From contig NZ_PYMC01000005.1 of NCBI RefSeq assembly GCF_003026475.1, positions 124,001 to 188,000 on the forward strand: a DNA stretch of 64,000 bases. Reading direction: 5' to 3'. The stretch comes from Photobacterium lipolyticum. Lineage in GTDB: Bacteria; Pseudomonadota; Gammaproteobacteria; Enterobacterales; Vibrionaceae. Made by a program: the position numbers and the translations under genes. Below the pieces are notes generated by a model. That model made no database searches, was not told the DNA's origin, and saw only the letters and a list, made by a program, of their open reading frames with translations. Below are positions 21,557-31,382 of the stretch, piece after piece. Numbering within the stretch: the first letter of the stretch is position 1; each line of letters starts with the position of its first letter.

Positions 21557-22368
21557 GGCTCTGTCGCAAACCGGAGTGGTGGGTTATGATCGCCGGTCAT
21601 CAACATTCATCACTTCCAACCTTATGACCATCAAATTCACAGGCGGTCATTTTCCTTCCGAGATAATACTGCAGTCCGTTCGTTACTATCTTTCCTACAA
21701 ACTGAGCTACCGTGAAATTGAAGAGATATTGGCAGAGCGTAGCATCAATGTTGACCACTCAACATTGAACCGGTGGGTACTCAAATATGCACCATTGCTG
21801 GAGCTTCGAGCACGTAGAAGAAAGAAGTCTGTGGCTTCTTCGTGGCGAATGGATGAGACCTATATCAACGTCAAAGGTCAGTGGAAATATTACTACCGAG
21901 CCGTTGATAAATATGGTGATGTCATTGATTTCTACTGCGTGATAAGCGGGATGAAAAAGCCGCGAGAGCCTTTTTCCAAAAGGCCATCAGCCAACATGGA
22001 TTTCCTGAAAATGTGGTAATTGATGGAAGCCATTCTAACGCATTAGCACTGCACAACATCAACGTTGAGCTTTAGCATAGTGGGCACATGCTGAGCCTTA
22101 TTGAAGTCCTTTCAATCAAGTATCTGAACAATATCGTCGAGCAAAGCCACCGCAGAGTGAAAGGTAAAATGAATCAATGTTTAGGATGGAAATCAGACGA
22201 CGGAGCAAAGGCCACACTCGCTGGCGCGGAGCTGTGGTCGATGATTAAATACGGACAGCTCGACAACCCTGAAGGCTTATCTGTTTGGGATGAATTTTAC
22301 GCGCTTGCAGCCTAATTGTATCTGAAAATCAGTGCGCGTGTAGTTAGACTAGACTTTGCGACACAACC
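21557..22368 (+). mobile_element. IS6-family insertion sequence (second, diverged copy)
   Basis: About 812 bp with imperfect ends GGCTCTGTCGCAAAC at the left and GGTTGTGTCGCAAAG (complement) at the right. Different ends and a different protein show that it is not a copy of the 19.9 kb element. No flanking duplication was seen. Its transposase gene is broken. Confidence 0.8.
21624..22315 (+). pseudogene. Degenerate IS6-family transposase
   Basis: The first 110 residues read normally from MTIKFTGGHFPSEI through SSWRMDETYINVKGQW. A frameshift occurs near 21950, where the correct reading moves to DKRDEKAARAFFQKAIS. A stop codon follows near 22076 after NINVEL. The C-terminal part then continues as KYLNNIVEQSHRRVKGK, which holds the last catalytic glutamate. 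The gene is therefore inactive unless the frame breaks are sequencing errors. Confidence 0.85.
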
Positions 22369-22383
22369 AACCTATGCGACTTA

Positions 22384-22412
22384 CCCCCGGCATAGCTGGG
22401 GGGTTATCATTG
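22384..22412 (+). terminator. GC-rich stem-loop followed by T-rich sequence
   Basis: CCCCCGGCATAGCTGGGGGG (22384-22403) forms a strong short hairpin followed by TTATCATTG. It could terminate rightward transcripts leaving the IS. Such palindromes also occur at ends of IS200-type elements, but no transposase of that class is nearby. Confidence 0.4.
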
Positions 22413-22524
22413 TTTTATTAACTTACACCTGACCCAATCCTTACAGCACCCCTGCTATCAACCAAAACGGAGCAAACCACACTGATGAGATGGACGCTGC
22501 ATGGCTGATGCTAGCCGTTGAGAA

Positions 22525-22827
22525 TCAGGAATCTCCCTTATCGAACAATTTGTTTTTGGCTGAGGTAACTCCGTTGCTAATGGACATCCACGCATGTTCG
22601 AAACCATCCTTCACATCACCCCATGCGCTATCAGTTGTACTCTGCAACTCCTCAAATTTCTGTGTTGCTTCGTCCCGCTTCTTTTTAAGCGTTGCAAGAT
22701 TATTTTGGTATTCGTCCTTCATATCTGAACCAGCGGTTTTGACTTTATCCTCCAGCTCATCGATGTCCTTATTCCATTGATCAAGCTTTAGTTTCATTTG
22801 ATCCACATAACGTTGACGTTCACTCAT
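22525..22827 (-). CDS. Coiled-coil stress-response protein (sll1863-like)
   Basis: A 100-residue highly charged helical protein, almost entirely coiled coil, with heptad patterns such as LKLDQWNKDIDELEDKVK and NLATLKKKRDEATQKFEEL. It resembles small proteins annotated as the sll1863 family of stress-response proteins. There is no signal peptide. GGAG lies seven bases before the ATG. It is monocistronic and its biochemical role is unknown. Confidence 0.7.
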   Translation of the reverse strand: MSERQRYVDQMKLKLDQWNKDIDELEDKVKTAGSDMKDEYQNNLATLKKKRDEATQKFEELQSTTDSAWGDVKDGFEHAWMSISNGVTSAKNKLFDKGDS

Positions 22828-24608
22828 TTGAAATCTCCTTGAGTCTGTCGTTAATCACCGTAGAACAACATTTTAACCAACGGTGGATTGAATAAAGCTT
22901 AGTATAAAAGGTGTACACTTACATAATGGGTTTTAGTGTAATGAATCATCCCACTCCATAGCGTACATCAGGCTCTGATTATGGCGAAAATCAAATCCGT
23001 CATTGATTGATGAGGGGGGATTTCCTCAGTTATCAATTTTGTGATAAACTCTTTAATTAATTAGCAGCGGCAAGACAAGCGCTCGCACATTAACCAACAT
23101 CACAACTTGGTAACGTGCTGTACAAAACAGTTAAAGCCCAGATCGATGAGGCATATAAAAATGACAGTAACCTCACTCAGTTTGAAATGTTAGATCAAGA
23201 ACATGGACGAACAGAGCCCATATTACGTTCCAAACACCAGCAGCGCTTAGCCACGACTTAAAGGAAAAATGGCCGTTAGTCAAAACGCTAGTAGCGGTAG
23301 AGCGCCACCGTAAAGACAAAAAAGCAATGTCATTTTGATTAAACGAGCTAATCTAACTATGGCTCTCGTAACGCCATTGAGTAGGGGCGTCCATTACATC
23401 ACAATGTGCCTTAGATTTGTCTGTTCTATTTGAGATTATATTCCATTAAAAACGAGTAATTATTCTCGTATCCTTTCTCCTTATGGGCTTGTTCGAATAT
23501 GCAGTTATAATAATGCTGGAATTTAGCCTTTATAAAAATATTTATAGGACTGCTCATGCCACTTTTCACAATCAGTCTTTTTTACCAATTGGAAACTATT
23601 TGATTATTTAAAAGTATGATTTGGTTATAGATATCCCTATAATTACAGATGCACGCCCCCATATAATCAATGCCAGCTTTATGAAATAAACAATATTTAA
23701 CTAACCATTTTATTCCATTTTTTGTTATAAAATAAATTTATTAGATAGATTGTGTTTGTGTATTAGTAATCACGCAAGCTAATACACTGTTATAAACATG
23801 TAAATATTTATTGCACTTTAAATCAGGAGTGATTGTGAAAAATACGAAACATTTATCAGAAAAAACAGGTCAAACTGTTTATGTTATTATCAGTTTAGGT
23901 ATCTACCAGAAACTTACTCATAATGAGTAATTATAGTATTTGGGTGAATATCAAAAAGTAATGTACGCCCATTGAATCTGCTAACTAATTACACAATGCT
24001 TATTGATTTCAGGTAATTAATCACTGACCATCAATAGATCAGGCAAGCTGACTACTAAAAATGCAATCTATCTCTTTGGTGAACTTAGTGAATTTTGGCG
24101 CTAGTGATGAAGGAAAAGATTAGTGTTCAGGTATTAGAAAAATTGGGCAAATTTGTCTTTAAGGGTTGTGAATGAGCTTTTTTCTAAAACATAAAGGGGC
24201 AATAGCGTGCTGGAGAATTCTAACCGAGCGGCCAACTTCGGACACTGAGGTGCGAACGCTTTATACGGGAGTTCACCGGTGGAATTGACCTCTGTGCCTA
24301 TTTGATCCTTTCTCCTCGCGATAATTATCATTACCGTTGCACCAAAACTCCGGCCCCAATTTACACTGAGGCTCCAATCTCACCGCCCACAAATTTTTGC
24401 GCTAACGTCCTAATTCAGCTGCTAATATTAAAGCGGAGTGTTGTTTAATGACTAATATACATTGATGAAATTGGCTGACTCTCTGTTACTTTGATGCTAG
24501 GCAATTGATTGAAAAAATAGCCAGTAGAGTTAATTGATGTTGTTTTTTACAATAAAAATAATAACTTACCATTAATGGTAATGCTGCCTTAACCTGAAGG
24601 TGCACAAT
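22828..24608. other. Long gene-poor region with a transposase relic
   Basis: Nearly 1.8 kb with no intact gene. It contains an ISAs1-like transposase relic at 23115-23338 and otherwise AT-rich sequence. A 31-codon frame at 23835-23930 has an AGGAG but no other support. This reads as eroded accessory DNA. Confidence 0.5.
23115..23338 (+). pseudogene. Relic of an ISAs1-type transposase
   Basis: One frame reads VLYKTVKAQIDEAYKNDSN and then LDQEHGRTEPI. After a frameshift near 23230 it continues as LKEKWPLVKTLVAVERHR and stops. The order of GHGR-like motif, then KWP.L..L..VER, is that of the central part of ISAs1-family transposases. Both ends are missing. Confidence 0.5.
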
Positions 24609-26225
24609 ATGATTAGCAAAGCATACAAGTATTACATTAAATCAGCTCAAACAAGAGACGCACGGACCTTTGATGTCATTATCATTGGCTCAGGAACCGG
24701 AGGCATGAGTGCAGCCTCCTTTTTAGCTCAAGCCGGAAAACGCGTACTTCTGCTTGAACAACATAACGTACTCGGGGGCTTTACTCATACGTTTGAGCGC
24801 ACTGGATATGTATGGGACGTTGGTTTGCACTACGTAGGTCAAGTTCACATTGAGGGAACCGTCTTAAACAAGGTCTTTCGCTATATTTCGAAAGACAAAC
24901 TCAAATGGGCCCCCCTTGATGACATTTATGACAGAGCGGTCTTTGGCAACGAAGAATACGAATTTCCAAGAGGAAGAGAAAATCTTAAGGCCAAGCTTAA
25001 GGAATATTTTCCAAACGAAAAGGATAAGATCTCAATCGATAAATACTTCTCTTTACTCGATGAAACCAAAAATCTTGGTAGCGGTTATTATATTGAAAAA
25101 ATCTTGCCCCCATTTTTATCAAACATCTTTGGTAATTTCCTACGTCGCAGCACACTTAAATTCTCCGACAAGACCACATTAGAAGTATTAAGGGGGATTA
25201 CTGACAATTCCAAACTGATTGGCGTTCTCACTGTTCGATATGGAGATTTCGGTTTAGAACCGTCAAAGAGTAGTTTTTACATGCATGCACTGCTTGTTAA
25301 TCACTATATGGAAGGGGCGGCTTATCCTGTTGGTGGGGCATCGAAACTTGCCGAGTGTATCGTTCCGATTATTGAAGAGTCGGGAGGTGTGGCCTTAACG
25401 CAGGCCGAAGTGCGCGAAATTATAGTTGAAAACAATAGAGCCATTGGCGTTAGTATGAAAGATGGAGAAGCGTTCTACGCCAAGACTATTGTCAGTGCCA
25501 CTGGTATTGTAAGTACCTATTCACGTTTACTGGCAAAAGGAGTGAGTAAGCGCCATGAGCTAGATAAGCTAATTGGCGAGCTAGAACCTGCAACGTCTCA
25601 TGCCGGACTATATGTTGGCATTAAAGAGTCTTCCACAAAGCTAAAATTGCAAAAATGCAATTACTGGATTTTTCCTCAGCAGTATGATCATGACAGAGGG
25701 CGAGCAGAGTACAAGGATTTTAACTCCACAATACCGGTTTCTTTTGTCTCATTCCCTTGGGCAAAAGACCCTTTAGCTGAAAAAACACATCCCGGCAGAA
25801 GTACCGCAGAAGTTGTGATTTTGGTTCCCTATGACTGGTTTAAAAAGTGGGAAAATACAAATTGGCAGAAACGTGGTGAAGAATATAAAGCGCTCAAAGA
25901 AGAATTAGCCCGGCAAATGTTCGAGCAGTTGTATCGTGTTGCTCCGCAACTGAAAGGGAAAATAGATTATTATGAAGTATCTACGCCACTCAGTACTCGT
26001 CATTTTTCCCTCCATGCACAAGGTGAGATTTATGGCATTGCACATTCTCCCCAACGCTTTCGGCAAAAATTTCTACGCGTTCATACGCCGGTAACAAATC
26101 TATTTCTTTCTGGGCAAGATGTCATGACTGCGAGTATCGCTGGTGGCACCATGGCAGGGCTGCTGTGCGCGTCGACAATTTTAAAGAAGCATCTACTATG
26201 GACAGTAAACAAAACAATAAAATAG
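24609..26225 (+). CDS. Phytoene desaturase / retinol saturase-like FAD oxidoreductase
   Basis: About 538 residues. The N-terminal FAD-binding motif is IIIGSGTGGMSAASFLAQAG (about residues 24-43), followed by LLEQHNVLGGFTHTFERTG. The C-terminal flavin motif is NLFLSGQDVMTASIAGG. This is the CrtI/RetSat superfamily, enzymes that saturate or desaturate polyenes. The substrate cannot be told, and no carotenoid cluster surrounds it. ATG at 24609 is preferred with AAGG eight bases upstream; a GTG nine bases earlier overlaps that site. The next gene overlaps its 3' end by 28 bases. Confidence 0.8.
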   Translation: MISKAYKYYIKSAQTRDARTFDVIIIGSGTGGMSAASFLAQAGKRVLLLEQHNVLGGFTHTFERTGYVWDVGLHYVGQVHIEGTVLNKVFRYISKDKLKWAPLDDIYDRAVFGNEEYEFPRGRENLKAKLKEYFPNEKDKISIDKYFSLLDETKNLGSGYYIEKILPPFLSNIFGNFLRRSTLKFSDKTTLEVLRGITDNSKLIGVLTVRYGDFGLEPSKSSFYMHALLVNHYMEGAAYPVGGASKLAECIVPIIEESGGVALTQAEVREIIVENNRAIGVSMKDGEAFYAKTIVSATGIVSTYSRLLAKGVSKRHELDKLIGELEPATSHAGLYVGIKESSTKLKLQKCNYWIFPQQYDHDRGRAEYKDFNSTIPVSFVSFPWAKDPLAEKTHPGRSTAEVVILVPYDWFKKWENTNWQKRGEEYKALKEELARQMFEQLYRVAPQLKGKIDYYEVSTPLSTRHFSLHAQGEIYGIAHSPQRFRQKFLRVHTPVTNLFLSGQDVMTASIAGGTMAGLLCASTILKKHLLWTVNKTIK

Positions 26226-27457
26226 ACCTAAATCAGCGTATTGCCATTCTAGGCGCTGGTGCAGCAGGGCTCAGTGCCGCTGAAGCTCTGAAACTAAAAG
26301 GCTATAAGCACGTAACTATATTTGAACGCACTGATCATGCAGGTGGAAAATGCCTGAGTGTCGAAATTGACTCAAAAACCTATGAACTTGGTGCGGGCAT
26401 TTTGACGAAAAATAATACAGTACCTCTTCGGTTGGCTAAAAAATATAAGGTTCCAATAGAACAGGCAGATTTTGGGCATAGTATTTTCGTTAACAAAAAT
26501 GGCATACAAATCCCTAAACAGCCACTGGTGCTAAAGTTCAAAGTTCTATGGCAGCTGGTTTTCCGCTATAGGCGCATCCTCAAAAAATACAAAGAGCTGG
26601 AATCACCGGGCTTTCACTATCTTGACCCATCTGTCACCTTGCCATTTGGTCAATTTGCCAAAAAAAATAACATTACCGATTTAGCCAATGTCTTCAGTTT
26701 ATTTCTCACAGGATTTGGCTATTGCTATTCTGATCATGTGCCAACGGCTTATGTTTTGAAGTACGCCAACTGGAAAACTATTGTTGCTTACTTCAAAAAC
26801 CAAGTTTATATCTTTCCTAAAGGTATCCAGGGACTGTGGACGCGTGTTGCGAGGGAGCATGATATTCGATTTAAGGCTGTGATCACTAGAATTAACCGAA
26901 CAGAAACCATAACGATTGACACTGAGACTGGGACAGAAGAATTCGATAGGCTTATTGTGACGACGCCTTTGGACGAGACTTCGTTATTTATGAATTTGAG
27001 TCATCAAGAGCAGGCGCTGTTTAAAAAAATTATGTATCTGGATTATCAAACAATTCTTTGTACGGTTAAAAATTTCGTTGAAACGACCGGCTACGTACCA
27101 GATAATTTTATTAAAGAGCGAGCGGGACATCCCGTGTTCTGGTATTACCGACAAGTCGGACAACCGATCTATTCTTTTTATGTTTTAACAGATAAAAGCT
27201 TCAGCGAAAGAAAAGTCACAAATAATCTAAGAAATTTTGTACGGCAAATGGGAGGGAAGATTGAATCGGTTCATCAATTCATTCACTGGAAATACTTTCC
27301 TCATGTCGGATCAGAAGAGATGAACGGCGGTTTTTATGCCAAACTCGATAAGATGCAAGGAAGACAGCATACATACTACGCTGGCGAGATACTCAATTTT
27401 AGCTGCGTGGGATTCACTTGCGAATATGCTGAATATATCGTAAAACGGTATTTTTAA
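26198..27457 (+). CDS. FAD-dependent amine oxidase-like oxidoreductase
   Basis: About 419 residues with an N-terminal dinucleotide-binding motif AILGAGAAGLSAAEALKLKG and ERTDHAGGKC, the pattern of flavin amine oxidases, protoporphyrinogen oxidases and UDP-galactopyranose mutase-like enzymes. The C-terminal MQGRQHTYYAGEILNFSCVG is the second flavin contact. The ATG at 26198 lies inside the preceding gene, so the two are probably translationally coupled and act in one pathway. Substrate unknown. Confidence 0.75.
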   Translation: MDSKQNNKIDLNQRIAILGAGAAGLSAAEALKLKGYKHVTIFERTDHAGGKCLSVEIDSKTYELGAGILTKNNTVPLRLAKKYKVPIEQADFGHSIFVNKNGIQIPKQPLVLKFKVLWQLVFRYRRILKKYKELESPGFHYLDPSVTLPFGQFAKKNNITDLANVFSLFLTGFGYCYSDHVPTAYVLKYANWKTIVAYFKNQVYIFPKGIQGLWTRVAREHDIRFKAVITRINRTETITIDTETGTEEFDRLIVTTPLDETSLFMNLSHQEQALFKKIMYLDYQTILCTVKNFVETTGYVPDNFIKERAGHPVFWYYRQVGQPIYSFYVLTDKSFSERKVTNNLRNFVRQMGGKIESVHQFIHWKYFPHVGSEEMNGGFYAKLDKMQGRQHTYYAGEILNFSCVGFTCEYAEYIVKRYF

Positions 27458-27923
27458 TTATGACTGTATGGTAGTTCCAGCTTTATAAAGCCAACCGATT
27501 GAGGCAAACTAAACTGGTTAGTCGTTTTCAAACAGCCTGCGAACTTTGTTAACCATAACCTCCTGAAAAACCCAACTTTTTTACTCCGCTTGGTAGTTAA
27601 ATAAAGTACGACAAAGTTCCTTGGTGCTCACACAGTGATGTGTACTAACTCACACTGGATCTGACAGTTCAGTCTTTCAGGCTCAACATAATTTGACGAA
27701 CCTACACTAGTAAACTCCCAATACCGAGCAAAACTGCCACATAACAAGTCAGCAACAGCTATAGTCTTATTATCTGATGATATGCGACTGGTAGCAATAT
27801 GTTTAACTAAAAGATATTTTGAAACAGTGGATAGCGTAAAGTCAGGTCAGCATTGACACCTCATTGTGGCGCATAACCTACTCAACCTTCCACTCCGTGA
27901 ATGAATAGCGAGAGTACATACAT
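27458..27923. other. Intergenic region, nothing recognised
   Basis: About 465 bases between the oxidoreductase pair and the dipeptidase. Both flanking genes point right, so it should hold a terminator and the dipeptidase promoter, but neither was clear. Confidence 0.4.
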
Positions 27924-29069
27924 ATGAACCGCCTTCTATTGCGTATTGGCTTCCTCAGTCTTATAACACTTGTTGTGATTACACTCTTTGTGCTTCGCTT
28001 TATCGTTTTAAAGGATGTAGACAGCAAAAACAACGCAGTGCTAAACGTCGAACCCTATTCTGTGTCTGCTGAGATCCGGAACTTTCATCAACAAGTTTTC
28101 GTTGCCGACTTGCATGCAGACTCGCTTCTCTGGGGAAGAGACATTAGGATAAGAAACAGATTTGGCCATATTGATATACCCCGCTTGATTGAGGGCGGTT
28201 TAGATCTTCAGGTGTTTGGGGTTGTTACTCAGGTTCCCAAGGTTCGCAATTACAACTCTACCAACAATGAGTCGGATACATTGCCACTTCTGTTTATCAG
28301 CTCATGGCGTTCACCGGTTACCTGGTTTAGCCCGAAGCAGCGAGCTTTAGCCCAGGCAGCTGAACTTGAAGCGCTGGCAAAACAATCGGAACTGACTCTG
28401 GTGCTGAAGCAACAAGATCTGACTGCGGATGGTGTAAAAGGTCTGCTTTCACTGGAAGGTATGCACGCACTGCAGGGCGGCAGCGATGCCCTGAAAGAGT
28501 TTTATCTAGCCGGATACAGAATGATGGGGTTAACTCATTTTTTCGATAACCAAATTGCCGGCTCAGCCCATGGTGTGAACAAAGGAGGCCTGACAGAATT
28601 GGGCCGTGCTCTGATACCACAGATGGAGTCTCTTGGTATTACCATAGATCTGGCTCATGCATCCCCCGCCGCATTCAGAGAAACACTCGAACTGGCAACA
28701 AAGCCGATTGTTGTATCCCACGGGGGTGTGCAGGGTACCTGTCCGGGAAACCGTAATCTCACCGATGAGCAAATTGGTGCCGTTGCCAAGAACGCTGACG
28801 TTATTGGTATAGGTTACTGGAAAAGCGCGGTTTGTGATCCCAGCGTAAAAGGGGTTGTTAAGGCAATCTTCTATACCATCAAGGTAGCAGGGATTGATCA
28901 CGTGGGGCTTGGTTCCGATTTTGATGGTAATGTCACAACGCCATTTGATACAACCGGCGTCCCCATGCTTACCGAGGCGCTACTTGCTCAAGGGCTATCA
29001 CGCGAGGACGTCAGTAAAGTGTTGGGTGGCAACGTTTTTAGGGTTCTGAAATCAAACCTTCCCGAATAG
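27924..29069 (+). CDS. Membrane-anchored dipeptidase, peptidase family M19
   Basis: A 381-residue zinc dipeptidase with a single N-terminal hydrophobic anchor (residues 8-28), so the catalytic part is periplasmic. M19 landmarks occur in order: DLHADSLLW (metal ligands), LLSLEGMHAL (bridging glutamate), IDLAHASPAAF, PIVVSHGGVQGTCPGNRNL and DHVGLGSDFDG. Relatives cleave dipeptides, including D-residue-containing ones. It is monocistronic. Confidence 0.92.
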   Translation: MNRLLLRIGFLSLITLVVITLFVLRFIVLKDVDSKNNAVLNVEPYSVSAEIRNFHQQVFVADLHADSLLWGRDIRIRNRFGHIDIPRLIEGGLDLQVFGVVTQVPKVRNYNSTNNESDTLPLLFISSWRSPVTWFSPKQRALAQAAELEALAKQSELTLVLKQQDLTADGVKGLLSLEGMHALQGGSDALKEFYLAGYRMMGLTHFFDNQIAGSAHGVNKGGLTELGRALIPQMESLGITIDLAHASPAAFRETLELATKPIVVSHGGVQGTCPGNRNLTDEQIGAVAKNADVIGIGYWKSAVCDPSVKGVVKAIFYTIKVAGIDHVGLGSDFDGNVTTPFDTTGVPMLTEALLAQGLSREDVSKVLGGNVFRVLKSNLPE

Positions 29070-29139
29070 ACGGCTTATCGCCTCAGCACTTTATTCCTGA
29101 GGCGACAATATGCATACCATCATAAAATAAAAGGAAAAA

Positions 29140-29271
29140 GGCGGTAAAATAATTCGTCAGGAGCGCCATACCTGTAAATTTCTGCGCAGTTTTTATGTGG
29201 GAGAGGATTCCAAGCAAAATAATATTCAAGCTGAATTTCACAATGGTTTACTGAAAATTCAAGTTCCATAA
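29140..29271 (+). pseudogene. C-terminal relic of a small heat-shock protein (Hsp20)
   Basis: A 43-codon stretch reads GGKIIRQERHTCKFLRSF, then YVGEDSKQNN and IQAEFHNGLLKIQVP before the stop. This is the end of the alpha-crystallin domain, including the A.F.NGLL.I.VP strand. An in-frame stop lies just upstream and no start codon is present, so only the last third of the gene survives. Confidence 0.65.
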
Positions 29272-29412
29272 CATCTAATCGGCATTGCGGTGCTCAGAGC
29301 CAAAATATACTCCTACTAAATGGGAATATGCGATAACGATCATAAAAAGAATACCAATATACTTTTAAAATTAGTCAGCCAATTTTGGTGGTCTTAATAA
29401 GGAATGGCATTA

Positions 29413-30195
29413 ATGCCTCAATCGGCTATTGGAAAGCAGTGGTACAAATTTGATTTCCATACTCATACCCCAGCCTCTATTGATTACCGTGATCAAGAAA
29501 TTCCTAATGCAGTGGAGTGGCTAAAAGCTGTAATGCAAGCCGAAATAGACTGTGTGGCCGTCACTGACCACAACTCAGGCTGTTGGATTAACAAACTGAA
29601 AGATACATATATCAACCTGGATAAGTCAGAACAATGGTACCGTCCGCTACATATTTTTCCAGGATGTGAAATCACTGTATCAACCGGAGCCAGTCGTATC
29701 CACTTACTGGCACTTTTTGATCCAAGCGTAGCTTCTAATCACATCACAGTCCTGCTTGGCGCGTGCGGCATTTCCGATGATTTTGGCGATCCCGAGGGAA
29801 CAACGACTACCGAGTCAATTGAAACCGTTATCGCAAAAGTCAAACAGGCAGGTGGACTTGCAATCCCAGCTCATATCGACGGATCAAAAGGTCTGCTAGA
29901 AAATGTTCGAAACGTTAACCCAGATATACAGAAATCACTCAATCTAATTGATGCTGCGCAGTTCCTTAATACTACTCATCTCGATACCGTCCATCCTGAA
30001 CTGAAAAAAGCGGCTTCTCACATCGCGGTAGTTCGTGGTTCTGATGCTCATTCCATAATAGATTTTGGAAGTAGTTTTACTTGGGTAAAAATGGACATCC
30101 CATCCCTAACCGCTCTTGAATTCGCACTTAAAGACAACAAGTTCTGTATTCTGAATCAGGAAGAGAATCCGAATATCACGCCTAAATCGAATTAA
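29413..30195 (+). CDS. PHP-domain phosphoesterase, stand-alone TrlF-like N-terminal module
   Basis: About 260 residues. The PHP metal-binding motifs are FDFHTHTPASID near the N-terminus and CVAVTDHNSG, with LAIPAHIDGS and VVRGSDAHS later. The sequence order resembles the PHP domain found at the N-terminus of TrlF-type proteins, where an SMC-like ATPase normally follows. Here the protein ends directly after the PHP part. ATG at 29413 has AAGGA nine bases upstream; an ATG at 29404 is directly adjacent to that site. Substrate and role are unknown. Confidence 0.75.
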   Translation: MPQSAIGKQWYKFDFHTHTPASIDYRDQEIPNAVEWLKAVMQAEIDCVAVTDHNSGCWINKLKDTYINLDKSEQWYRPLHIFPGCEITVSTGASRIHLLALFDPSVASNHITVLLGACGISDDFGDPEGTTTTESIETVIAKVKQAGGLAIPAHIDGSKGLLENVRNVNPDIQKSLNLIDAAQFLNTTHLDTVHPELKKAASHIAVVRGSDAHSIIDFGSSFTWVKMDIPSLTALEFALKDNKFCILNQEENPNITPKSN

Positions 30196-30206
30196 CCATC
30201 GATAAA

Positions 30207-30237
30207 TATACCTTAGTTACCTCAAGATGCAGAGTTC
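30207..30237 (+). repeat. Dispersed intergenic repeat copy
   Basis: Contains GTTACCTCAAGATGCAGAGT, 20 of 22 bases identical over the shared core to the copy at 31162-31192. The two copies flank the leftward gene at 30341-31051. Confidence 0.6.
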
Positions 30238-30281
30238 TGGCTGGCGAGATTAATTTATTTACTGAGTATGGACGGCCTTTA

Positions 30282-30308
30282 AAGAGCACGATGAACGTGC
30301 TCTTTTTT
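30282..30308 (+). terminator. Rho-independent terminator
   Basis: Stem AGAGCACG / CGTGCTCT with a 5-base loop, followed by a run of Ts. It terminates the PHP-domain gene. Confidence 0.85.
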
Positions 30309-30340
30309 ATCGCTACCATGATGTTGAGAGATTTTCTCTC

Positions 30341-31051
30341 TTATGGCAAATTATTCAGGTCTTTAAGGGCTGACAGTATTCCATTTATACCGGTATAGGT
30401 CGAAGTGATTAAGCCTGGAATCAGTGGGAAAGTTGGATTTGTTAGCGTTGGTATGGTTGAAAGAATACCAGAAAGTGCCCCCAAGCCAATATTTCCACAG
30501 CTCAGCAGGCCACCTGATATAGCTTTATTCATTATTGTAAGTACCGTCTGTCTCCGGTTGCGTTCGTCAGGAGTCAGCTTATTTTCATCCGGAGTTGTAC
30601 CCGGTTCATCGATACTAATTTTTAAATATGATTCTAACTTCTTCTCATTAAGACTATCTTTATTAATATCTAGTAGCATTTCCATCAAATCTGTTGATTC
30701 CGCAAATTCTACAAGCTCTTTGATCTCATCTTTTGTAAGAATTTGCGCATCAATTTCCGGAATGGAGTAACCTTCGAGAACTTTCGTAATATTTTTTGAT
30801 TGCTCAAGTAGAATTGTGGCAATTTCTGACTCCTTTACAATGACAGCCAACTCTAGGCATCCTTTAAATGCATCGAGAGTTGTTTTTATGTCAGATGGAG
30901 TAAGATCAGAATCGTCTTCTTTTTTGCTAGCGCCTAGCTTTATTTTCTTACTTAGCTCAATTAACTGAGCATAGTTAATTTTCATAAAAATGTCGGGATG
31001 ATGTTCAAGTCTGTATTCTAGCTCCCATAATGCCTGTTTGGTTTCACTCAT
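30341..31051 (-). CDS. Hypothetical protein with hydrophobic Gly-rich C-terminus
   Basis: About 236 residues. The first 180 are acidic and helical. The last 60 are hydrophobic, Gly/Ser/Pro-rich and could form one or two membrane-inserting hairpins (GGLLSCGNIGLGALSGIL, then TFPLIPGLITSTYTGINGIL). No signal peptide. ATG at 31051 is preferred because GGAG lies nine bases upstream; the longer form starts 18 bases earlier. I do not recognise the family. The soluble-plus-hydrophobic layout is seen in some effectors and pore formers, but nothing here proves that. Confidence 0.7.
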   Translation of the reverse strand: MSETKQALWELEYRLEHHPDIFMKINYAQLIELSKKIKLGASKKEDDSDLTPSDIKTTLDAFKGCLELAVIVKESEIATILLEQSKNITKVLEGYSIPEIDAQILTKDEIKELVEFAESTDLMEMLLDINKDSLNEKKLESYLKISIDEPGTTPDENKLTPDERNRRQTVLTIMNKAISGGLLSCGNIGLGALSGILSTIPTLTNPTFPLIPGLITSTYTGINGILSALKDLNNLP

Positions 31052-31161
31052 GTTGTTTTTCTCCGGCATGTCGTTGATAAACTATTACTATTAAAACTAG
31101 CACGCCCATTAGACTTGGCAAGAAATGGTTGGGTTTGTTTCCGCCGCTAAGAAATTACACC

Positions 31162-31192
31162 TATACCCAGGTTACCTCTGGATGCAGAGTTC
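31162..31192 (+). repeat. Dispersed intergenic repeat copy
   Basis: TATACCCAGGTTACCTCTGG followed by ATGCAGAGTTC. Same family as 30207-30237. An inverted relative lies at 31383-31410. Confidence 0.6.
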
Positions 31193-31382
31193 AGAGTAAT
31201 GCCAGTCCGTTCAAGAAAAATGTGCGGAGGTATGACTTATCCTTTCGAGTGCATTTGACACAAAAGTGGGCTGGCGGGATCACTCCGGAAGGGCGAGTTT
31301 TCCTGGAACTAATGTTGCGTTGCTGATTTTTGATGTAGAGCGCTATATCTGCAAATCAGCACCTGAAAATTATCATTGAAAC

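Noticed and set aside
22384..22403. Possible IS200-type end hairpin
   Set aside because: No IS200 transposase or second end nearby; kept only as a stem-loop.
23835..23930. 31-codon frame with AGGAG
   Set aside because: Too short, low-complexity composition, in eroded DNA with no supporting context.
24134..24331. 65-codon leftward frame
   Set aside because: No ribosome-binding site or recognisable features.
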